DNA from: Ciona intestinalis
Taxonomy: Eukaryota > Chordata > Ascidiacea > Phlebobranchia > Cionidae
Length of the DNA: 64,000 bases
Reading direction: 5' to 3'
Assembly (NCBI RefSeq): GCF_000224145.3
Contig: NC_020166.2
Coordinates: 9,220,127 to 9,284,126 of the forward strand
Of the stretch, positions 48,901 to 60,900 are shown piece by piece (the stretch's first letter is position 1; every line of letters starts with the position of its first letter). Under the pieces are notes generated by a model. The model searched no databases and was not told the DNA's origin. It saw nothing but the letters and a program-made list of their open reading frames with translations. The position numbers and the translations under genes are program-made.

Positions 48901-51900
48901 TTCTGACACAAGATATGTTGATAACTTGAACTTATCTTTGGTTATGAGAAACCCAACTTCATCTAAGATGGTTCCTGTTATCCTTACCAACTACCAGGCT
49001 GTCTTCAACAAAGATACAACTGCTCAAATGTGGAGAGGAAGTTATAGCAGCTCCTTTATGATGTGGGGAGTTTGGATGAATAACAACCCCATGAGAACAA
49101 AGTTGGTCATCTCCCCAACCTCTGACAACACTGGCTCCACAATAATGATGAGGACATGGACAACAGATGATCAATACCTCAGCACACAACTTATGATCTC
49201 CAACCAATGCAGAGGTTACTGGAACGCAGTGAAGGGAATAAGAATGTGTATTCCTCGCAGTATTATCATGAGGAACGCAGCACGTACTCCAATGATTACA
49301 ACTAACAATGTGATCGAATGCACACCTACACACTACGCAACTGACATGACAACAACACTCAACACATGGAACCCCATGACTACTACATGGACACCATTAC
49401 TTGACATGGCAGCCAACATGAATGTTACAATTCCAACTCCCACAACTCTAACCACCGGCAACTGGAACATGACAGTTAACTTGAATCAACCCTGGCCTAT
49501 GACAATGTCAACCAACACAACCGTTACCACAACAACAGATGGAAGAAACAGGATTGTGACATCATCATGGAGGATCGGGAGATGGCCGACAACGAAAATT
49601 GTGTTGTCTCCTCCAAGGACTACTTCCGGACCTCAAAGGATGACGATCACAGCTCTGGATATGGAAATCTTAGCTATGGATGTTGCTACATCCGGATGTG
49701 TTCGTCTTCCAATCATCACAGAGTATTGCCTCCCATCCACTATTGCTCTTACCAACATCAACACCAACATCCCATTGACGAGGATCATCCGCATCATCCC
49801 AGTCGTGGATGCTTTGCTTCCTTCCAATGCTCCGGAAATTGATCTTCAGTTGACAGGATCATCAACAACAATCAACATCAACAATGCCGGCAACTCGTGG
49901 ACGGTTTCCACAAGTTCAACCATCAACTGCAACCAGTTAATCACCCCATTGAGAATGGAAACAAATACGATCTGGTCGCCGACAACTTTCACCAACACAG
50001 TAACAATGAACAAGTGGGTTGAAACGTGGACAATTACTTTTATTCCAAGCACAATGGCAATGACAATGGACCTCAGTATTACATCACCAATGTAAGTATT
50101 GGATAATTAAATTATATAGTTTTTTTAAACATTTTTTCTTTTTTAAATTAATAAATTTAGGTTTCAGTTGGATTTTAATATTTTAAGCTTCATGGCTGTG
50201 ACCAAAAAGCCAAAATAATTTCATTAAGTGATTACTGGAAATATTTCCGAATTTTATTCTCATTTATATTTCACAGGTTGATCAACCACATTCGAGTTGA
50301 CTCCCCTGGCATCCTAAGGCTGAACACTCTGGTACTTCGTGTGAAAACTCTCGGAGAACTCGGAAGAATTATTCCGATGGACATCGACTTGGAGTGGCAG
50401 AAGAACGCTCCTTCCTGGATGTTGGAAGTCCGATCTTTCTACTTTGATCTTGCATCCCTGATGAAGATGAATGTCTCCTTTATCCTTGACAACACAATGA
50501 TGAGATCTTTTGTTCATTGGGATGTCAGGTCTGATCGGTGAGGGTACATTTTTTTTAAATAGCATGCAATAGTGATGCTAAGGGCCAATTCCGATCTAAT
50601 TCAAAACCCTGTTTGTTTTATTTACTGCACAACCCACATTTATTACAGTAAATTTGTAGAAAAATTTCACAAAATATTTTCTTTGGTAAACCAAGGTTAA
50701 TTATGACATCAAAACAATCCCATCGAGTGGCCATATTGTACTGATATGTTAAAATAGAAATCTTCTATCTCAGCTTCCCGATCTGGAAACAAATAGTTGA
50801 GGTTGATCTTCGATGGAGACAAGCTTCCAATGATTGGATTTGCTCTTCTGCTATCAGCAACCTCTTCATATGGACAAGGATTAACTCGAGCATCAGTAAC
50901 TGGGCCATCACTCCAATCTCCGCAACCATTGGTCTTCCAGACAGTCCTAAAGGACTGGATGTTGCCCGAGATCCAAGGAGACAGAGTTGGACTTTAACTT
51001 GGAGTGATACATTGTTGTACAGATGTGAGGCAGTTCCATTAACGGCAAACTCAATAACCTACCAGATCAGATGTTACAAGGCACAGGTGAAATACGTTTT
51101 TTTATATTTCTGTGGCGAAATAGGTTTTTTAATGTGCAATAAGTATATACATTTTTATAAAAAGGAAAAAATCCAAAAAAATAAGTTACTTATGTGGTAA
51201 CACGTATGCAGGTATGTGATGTATGTAACAGATCACCCATGTTAGATCATGTTGTTGTCAATCATACGAGAACATTTAGGTTTTTAGTTAAAATCGTGCG
51301 AGGACATTTAGGTTTTTAGTTAAAATCGTGCGAGGACATTTAGGTTTTTAGTTAAAATCGTGCGAGGACATTTAAGTTTATATTATAAATTTAAATCAAT
51401 TATGCAGGTAAATTTAAGTTTTATTATGAATTTAATTGTTAAACCTATGTTATCAGCCACGCCAAGTAAAGGTACCGACCTTCACTACTGAAGTTGCAAA
51501 CTGGCAGATGAACCTTGCCCCACTTACCAACCCATCTACTGCAGTGGTCACCATTATAACCCAAGTTATCAGGTTTAACTTTACACAATTAAAGGATGAA
51601 AGAGGAATTGAAGATTTACTGAGATCTGTAAGTTGACAATGTAGATGACGAAATCTACTGTGGCATACTGTAGTGTAGAATGTGGATTTTGAAAATGGCT
51701 GTGGGTTTTCTTTGTCAATGCGACTGTATTTTGGCACATAATTTACATAAACTGTAAAAGTTGTTTATTTTATTCTGTTGGGTTTGCTGCACAAAAGTGA
51801 TAGATGTATGTGTCTTTGGGAAAAACACTTATACATTGCTTTAACCCAGACCCCAATAATAAGTTGTAGGACCCTGAATGTCAGGTTACTTGGCCAACTC

Positions 51901-54900
51901 ATGCTAAATCTCATGACAAGGCACGCTGTAGGGTGTAAAACTCCACTCTTATAGAATAGAAGTCGTTTAGTGGTTGCTACAACTTAATGTTCCTGTTATT
52001 TAAAACAGAGATGCCATGTCACAGACGAAGAATTGGCTGCTCGCGTTGCCAGATATGTTACAAGTGAAGCTAAAACAATGTTGGAAAGATGGAACATGGG
52101 ATGGAAACAAACTTATGGTGGTAAGCACTGAAATATATACCTTTCATTGAGTTAAAGGCAAACTGTGGCCTACACACCAGGTCCCCTGGTATACACACCT
52201 GTATAGAGTATGCAGAACTAAAATTGGTAGCAGCACATACAAATTACTGTTAATAAGTAAAGTAAAAGAGCGTAGACCCAAATTTGCAAGTCTCCTGGTG
52301 TACCTCAATAAAAGACCTAAAAAGTTACAAACTGTTTTGGATATAAAAGTTAATTTGAACATAATTACAGTGCCTGCTATGGAATACATGTGGGAACCAT
52401 CTAACTATGAAGTGATCATGGACAGTGCTGGTTTGTTGCAGCAAGTTTTTGGACAAGTGACAGGCAACATTATTAGAACTGGAGTTGTAACTGGTAACAA
52501 CTGGATTGCATTGCAAGCAAATGTCACTTGTGCCAGGTAATACTTTATAACTAGACATTTGTTACTATCTCTGAACCAAAGGCTAGCATAGGTAATGCTC
52601 AGTATTGATACCATTAAAAACAAAAATAACCATCACCCACAAAGTTACATATGGGATGACTCGTAAGAGTGTACTGTCGCTGCACTGACAAGCAAAGATA
52701 AAGAAGTTTGATTTTATTTATTTTACATTCATTCAAATCACTTAATTTATCCAGATGTGCAATGCCAGTGGCGAACATGGAATTGAAACTCATGTTAGCC
52801 GACAACCCTCATATACTTGTCAACACTTCATTATCTACACCATTCATGGTCACTTACATGATCTGGAATGCAGGGTAAGATATTAGCGATGAAAAAATGA
52901 GAAACATTTGTTGTAGTGATGTCTTAGACATTCTTGTGTGTTGTGGGTTAATCTAATTCCACTTTTACATTTATTAAAATATAAAGTGTAAATTTTCTAT
53001 CAAAACTTGTTACATATGGGTAAGCGGGCACAAGGTGTATGAAACGAAACCCCCGTATTTTGTTAATTTTCGATGCCACACAGGGAAAAATAAGGTACAT
53101 ACGTGGTAGCCTATTAACAGGCATGAGGTGTATAGAACATAGCACCCGTATTTTATTGACTGTTGTTGCAAGGATATATAAGTTCCATCATTCATCTGCA
53201 ATCTTACACAGCATGCCAGTGAAGCCTCTCCACTTTGGTCTCCGTATGTTAAGCAATCCAACCACGAGCCCACAAGCAGAGATTGACTTCCACTTACCCG
53301 ACACTGGCCCAGTAACCACCACCATCACTCTGCATGAGGTAAACGGGGAGGTTGTGCAATGTAATGGAAGATCCGACAATGCCTTGACCACCATGCATGA
53401 GACATGCAACAAAATGCAGGTAAGACTGGTCACTGCTATCATTGTGGGCGTATGTGCCCCTAGGCAAGTACATCTAGGAAACCTGACAAAATGTAAAAAT
53501 ATATTTTTTTTGTAAAAACCACCATGGGGAGAGAGAATGTATTTTTCCATACTAATCATCTTCATATAAATAAGCATCTGATCTGAGTAGGATGTGACGT
53601 CGACTATTAATAAAAAAATCATAAGAACTCAATCCGACTTATATGATTTCTATGATATAAGTTTAACACTGATTCATGCAGGGAGCAACAATTGGCCCTC
53701 AAGTGGCGAGTTTCGATCTTCCGCTAACATGGCCGCATTTAATCAAACGCACCGCCGATGTCATAATGTCAACTATGTCAACAAAACCAAAAGTTCGTAT
53801 GACAGATGTAAGTGAATAATGCACTTTGTGGGTTAATAATAAACATATGTTTATTATTTCTTAATTTTTCCTGACTTTTATGGAAAGACTTGCTGGAAAG
53901 ACAAATAGTGTGCCTGCAATGTTTATTGAATAATAAAAGTTACTGTCACACAAAGTTATTTAAGGGTGTCCGGCCTATAAGAATCAACAATAAATATATT
54001 TTTAAAGTTTTTATTATTTCTTAGTTAGATTAACATAAGTGCCAATAGCAGACCAACCTAAAATTTTTTGCCTTACAAAAATCAGAAACATTACAAACTA
54101 ATAAGGTGAATTTGTTTCACAGGATTGTGTAATAAACTATCTCTGCTTCCCCTGCTTTTATAGATGTTATTTAATATAATTGTTTTTTTCAGGGAATTTT
54201 GATCAAAAACTCTGATAAGGAACTTTCCAACATTGTTTCATCCGTCATCCATATCATTAAGTCATGGCAGGGAATTCACAACTATTATGTGCAAGGTAAG
54301 TTGGTGTTTAGGGTGTTTAAGTTAGCTATGAGATCAAACCTACTATAGTCATGTCTGCTTATCCACACACTGTAATAGCTTCATCAGCTTGACTGTGGGC
54401 ATGGAAGTGGCAACCATGGATAAGTCATTCAAGTTTTAACCATATATGACCAAACCAACTAAGGGGTATAAATGACCAAACCAACTAAGGTTTATGTATA
54501 TTTATCCCCACACTGTAGTAGCTTCAGCTTGACTGTGGGCATGGGAGTGGAAACCATAGAAGTTACTATTATCTTTCTCCATCATCATAACATATATTAT
54601 AATATGCACACAGATGGACTAAAAGAAATGATCATATCTATCTACGGAATGGCTAGCAGTATGAACCAACACAACTACTTGGCTTTGGTGGAAAACATAA
54701 TGGAAAGAATCCAACAACAAGCTGGTGAACAAGGAATTAGGTTAGTTATGCTCTATTTTTTGGCCTTTCTGCGTGTTGGGGTAATGGGCCAAATCTGGCC
54801 TAAATCTCAGGTCCTTGACAAGGTAATGAATAATAATAATAATAAAATAATTATGCTTCAACCTAGTGATCACTAATGGGCTGTCCAAATCATCAACCAC

Positions 54901-57900
54901 ACATGAAAAAGTCCCTCAAAAAATTATCACCCACAAAGTAATATACTTGGTAACTCGTAAGCTGGCACGAGGTATATGAACTCCCGTGTTATAACAACTG
55001 TCGTTTTTCTTGTACATATTTGGAACGGATTGTTTACAAATTGCCACAATTTCCATTACTTGACAATAACTTACAAACTAGTTTAAGTATGATATGTGTA
55101 AAATGGTAAAATACATTTTTTTGCTACAAGCATATTCAGAGGGTACTAGTGTGCTGCCCTAATAGTTAAAGAATTCTTAACAAGATTGCCATATAAACTA
55201 AACTTTATTTACAGAGTCCCAGTTATGCACATTGAAAACCCAATATACACTGCTGATGTATACCTTGATATTGGAGATATAGAATCAAAAGCATTTGGAA
55301 TAGTTCTTGATATTACATCACCAAGGTAAGATTATATGAGTGGTCTGTATACATTTGTAACAAACCATCATCCATATAGTTGTGTAGCTTGTAATCACAA
55401 ATGTGTAGCTTGTAAGCAGGCACGACAAGTATTAAATAGATCACCCATGTTATAACAACTGTCATTCCCCACACATGGTGTATTCATACACTTCATGCTT
55501 ACTGTCAAGTTATAACACGGGTGACTTCTTATACACCAAACACATAGTGTATTCATACATCTTATGCTCACTGTCAAGTTATAACATAAGGTTTCCACCT
55601 AACAGCAACATAACCTCATATATTTAACATCCCAGGTTCCCAATGCTAACTGGTACAACCAGAATGGACATGCAATGGAATGAAGCTTCCCAACCCATGG
55701 TTAGGTTCACAGACAACAAGAACTTGTGGAAAATGTCAACAGAAATAAACCTCAGGTTGAGTTTGTGTAAAACATTATGAATATTAGAATTTCAATGCTT
55801 GTTTAAAGCAAACAATTTAATGTTGTCCATTTAGAATCTGACTCTTAACATAGGTGTCTTTTGGCAAGCGCACATTTGCGCCCCTGAGCAAGCAATTGTA
55901 CCAACTTAGTGGTTTTTTACAAATTATTAAAATTTTAAGCCTTTGTCAGCATAAAAATTATAACCACTCATACATGGTAACTTGTAAGCAGATATAAGAA
56001 GTATCAAACGAAACACCCATGTTTTAAATATTATAAAACTTAAATACCCATTGTTTGTTAACTCTAGAACTTGGCAAATCGGCCGATCAGCTTTTGGGTT
56101 CACCGATGACACGAATGAACTTACCATGACCCCTGTTAGGGGAAACACCGGCAGGGTCACAGGGTTCACTGCGGGGTTCCTTGACACAGAAAACACGAGA
56201 TACGAATGCAACATCGATATCGCGTACAACATGGCTGTCACTTGTAACAAAATGGTTAGTTTAATAGTTTGTATAATAATCTTCTATTCTATGTGGGTAA
56301 GGCCCTTTTGAGGACCTGTGATTTAGGCCAGATTTGATCTGTTACCCCAACACCCAAGAAGCCCATTTCTTTCAGTAAGTATAATAGTCTTACATTAGTA
56401 TTGGATGGATTACCATAATTCTACATGAGTGGGGTTTTACTGCAAGACATGCAAAGGAATACTGCTGCGTATGATAATAATATTCCATAGTCTTATAATG
56501 TATTGTATCAAGTCTGACCTATTCTATATGGGTAAGGTCCTGCAGCGTGAGGTGCATGGTCCCAAGATTTATGCCAGGATTTGCCCATTACCCCAAGTCT
56601 GGCCTAAATCCAAAGTCCAATGGGATGGTTTAACTAACATCTTGCATATATAGAAAATAGATATTATATCGAAGAGTTATTGAAACATCTATGTCAACCC
56701 AGGTGTCATCCACCCCAAGAGAGGTTTGTCACTTCATCGTCCCGTCTCGTTGGCTTGGGTTAACTGAGCAATCCATTTGTGCTGCCATGATCCCACCCCT
56801 TGTATATACTGCTGCATATAAACCAGAGATCTTGAAGACAATGATAAGGGAGGTAAGAATATAGGAGTGGATGTAATACTAATAACTTTATTTGTCTCCT
56901 TGATTGCAGTAGCGAAAATGAAAAAATATTTATAATGAAAATTAAAAAAATATTTATAACTTCGAAAAATAAAAAAATATTTATAACCCAAAATATAAAA
57001 TATAGGGACAAAGCAACAGTTGTTAAAACATGCTTACAGGTTGCTACACCTAGCACACAAACAAATATAACTGGTTTTGTACAGTATTCTATATGAGTGA
57101 GATCCTGTGGTCTGAATTTAGGCTAGAGTTACCAAGACCCTTAGCCTACAATGTGTAGTTAATATAAATGTGTGCTTTTTGTTAAAATTATACTAAAATA
57201 AAAAAAAGTGATTTCCCAAACTGAACATATAACTTTTATTTTAAATATTTAAACTCAATTTATTTCCAGAACTTCCACTATACTGATGAACACTCATTGG
57301 ATGTTATAGCAACTTACCTGACCAAGAGATGCAGGAGAGTGGTCAACAATGTCCACTCTCATATTAACAATGCTATGCATGAAGTTGTGAGAGGAACAGG
57401 CTTGCCTATTGATGAAGGTAAATATTTAACTCATACAGAATATAATAAAGGGGTTTGATATATGTTCTTGCTCCCAAACTCAGTAGTTAGACTTAGGACA
57501 CCTGCGTTGTAACCAAAAGGTAACAGGTTGTATACAGCTACCATGGTGGGAGTATGTAGCAAAACTACATATGTTAATTTGAAAGCACGCATAAATTTAT
57601 TAAAATAAAACACATGTTATGTGTATACTCCCCATACTAAGCCTCAATGGTTGGTCTGCCTACTTCTAGCTCAGAGGGTATTCGTTCTTTTTTTTCATTC
57701 ATATTAAATGTTGGAACATATATTACATCCTTGTCTCTGTCTATCTGTTGTTATAAACACTGTTTCAGTTAAACAAGCATTGGCCCTTTCCACTATTTTT
57801 AACCACACCCCGCGCAAAGCCTTATACGTTTCAGCCCTTTACCAAAATACTTAACGACAATTGCTGTAAGCCAGTAATCCTGTATTGGTTATCCAAATGC

Positions 57901-60900
57901 ATCACTGACTTACCAATGTCCTATAATCACATATGACCATTACATCTAGATATTGCTGTTCGTGCATTGGTAAACATGATGGTTAGTGACTATGTATTGA
58001 TGGCTCCCGGCAGAGGAATCACCAGGTCACCTGAACAAGTCTTTGTTAGCTTGCTTGAAGGAATAACATACCATGTTATACAACCTGCTATACAAGTATC
58101 GAAGACTGCATGTGAGGTAAGATAGACGGTTCTGTAATAAAAAAAATGAATAAAAAAAAACAATCTCCCACAAAGTTACATTCGTGGTAGCTCTTAAACA
58201 GACATGAGATGTATAAAACAGAACACTCGTGTTATAACGTTTATCGTATGCCGGCCACATGAGGATAAAGCAGATTACATTCATTGATATAAGTGAGCTT
58301 CTATAGTGAAGCTTAGCAGATTTTAAGATCAAGTTTGCTGGATTTTTTGAATGTTTAACTGTATAGTTTAGTGGGTTCAAGATTTGATACTATAAAGGTG
58401 AAGATCTAAACATGTTTGAAGTTTACAGACCTTATTGCAAAACAGATAATAGCAAAAAAATAAAGCTTTTGCTTCAAATGCTAAAGTTTTTTTCAATATT
58501 GCATTTTTCTGTTTAACCACATCTTTATTCTGTACAGGTTGGACAATACGTTAACAGATTATCTCCTGCTGTTAGTAGAAGTGTGACCAACATAAATGTT
58601 TCTGCTATTCTCGACGGTGGTTACCAAATGGCAGAGGTTAGTAATGGCGTGTAAAAAATGAACATTAAACACATACCTTCATTGACTTAGTGTTTATCAA
58701 GCCTTTTTTAAGATAACATTCGGTTTATTAATAAAGAATTTACATATAAGTAAATGTATAAAAAGAAAACAAAAAATATATTATAGGGTGGGAGGAGCAC
58801 ATTTTTTATTTTATTTTTTAGCCCATTTGTTAGTTAACAAAGAACGTTTTTGATAGTAAACAAAACACCCACCTTACTCTACGTATACTCCTTAAAAAGT
58901 TTGACTTTCCAATTTCTGCAATTATAGTATATCATCAGGCATGCTTAAATTTTTCTAGCAAATTTATTTTGATAAATAATGCCCTAATAAGTTATTGTTT
59001 TTCAGACTTACTACAACACCATGTACTTGCTAAACAAAGTGATTTGCTCCCCACAGAAGGTTATTCCTGTGTATTTAGATCTCTATGATAATGCACGCAT
59101 CAGTGACTTTGTTTGGTCATACATCATGAACACAGGTAAAATTACTTATGTGTTGTTATTATTAATGGCATTGTTTATAAACACACTGTAATAGTTTGTG
59201 CAACTCGACTGTAGACATGAGAGTGGCAACCATGAACAAGTTACTCAAGTTCCCACTCTCAAAGATATAAATTACCAAACCAACCAAATGTCATGTCTGC
59301 TTATTCACAAACTGCAATAGCTGCAGCAGCTCGACTGTGAGTATGGGAGTGGCAACCGTGGTCAAGTCACTTAAGTTCCCACCCACTAGAATATAAATGA
59401 CCGAACCAACCAAAGTTCTCTTATTACCTATTCAGCAAAGAGTTTTTAAAAACAGTAGTGACACCACCCACCATATTTGTCCCCAGGTGCGATCAGCAAA
59501 TCTATCTTCTCTCCAATAAGCCAACAGATGATAACTTATGACGGCCAATACTATGAACTTCCCCAATGGAGAATGGATGAATGCGCATACGTGTTTCATA
59601 CCGATCCAATCTATAATAGATTCACTGGATATGTTAAAGGAACAAGCAGCTTCCTGGGTATGTAATGCTAAATTTTAATGCATTACACATTTTAATACAA
59701 TGCCTATACAATATGGACTGGTTCAATACAATGCACATGTAATACTAAGTTGCAATACTAAAGAATAACTAAATAAATATTTTACAAAAAAACCACAAAA
59801 CATGATTGAATCTTAAAATGTACAGTCCGGAGCGTTTTAACCAAACGATGAAATGTGATACAGTTACATACAATACACATTTTATTACAAAACTCATACA
59901 ATATAGACTGGTTCAATACGATACATGTAATACTAAGTTTTAATGCTGTAAACTTCATATTTAATGCACACAGTGCTGTAGCACAGTGAGAACCTACTTA
60001 TAGCCTAGTGAATATGGGTTTTCATACTTTTATCATTGCAAGCATTTGTGTGTCAGGGGAAGACACTTAACTGCAGTTGCTCCAACCAAGTAGACCTACA
60101 TAAAAATATAACAATCACCCAACAAACAAAGTTAGATACGTGGTAACTCGTAAGCAGGCACAAGGTGTGTAAAACTGAAAACCTGTGTTATTATGATTCT
60201 CATTGCTCCGCCACGATAAAAAAGTAATATTCATATCGATATATTATCAAATCTCTGACATAAACTCTATGCCCACAGCTGTTCCTGGATACTTGGTTGA
60301 AGCCACATTCGATCAACAGATCTACGTAACCGACAACACAGGTGTTCGTACCAAGGTACAATTCCCATTCATTGGAGGCAATACCATTGAATGTGGGGTG
60401 TATAGTAACGAATATGGATATTGTGAAACTGCGGATTTCAAAGTGTTCATGAAATACCTGCCAAAGAGGATACAAATTAACCACATCGTGGTAAGTATTT
60501 AAATTATGTGGCAATAATGAACTTCTAGAAACAAAATAAAACCGTTTAGGCTACATTTTACAAACCCAATCACATTGCAAGCTATACATTATAACTACGA
60601 TAACAATATAGTACTGTGGGCAAAGGTGGGACTATAATAACTTTTTATTTGTCTCTTCCATTTTGGTAGCGAAGATTTAGAAATATTTCAATCGAAAGGA
60701 CGGAATAACATTTATGTTCTTTTTCTAGATCAAGAACCCGATTTATGTAACTGGTTTGATGGGAACATACAATGAGGGTTACGAGGTCAAGCAACCCCTT
60801 GTAAAACCTGATGGTTCAATTGCAGCTGATGTTGCTGACTTCCAAACCTCATTTAGTCTCAGTGGAAGCAGTCAGTGTGTAGTGTCACAGCAGGTAATGT

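Noticed and set aside
48959-49333. Cys/His-rich 124-codon frame on the minus strand
   Set aside because: It is the antisense shadow of exon 27 of the lipoprotein gene, whose sense frame is open over 1.5 kb.
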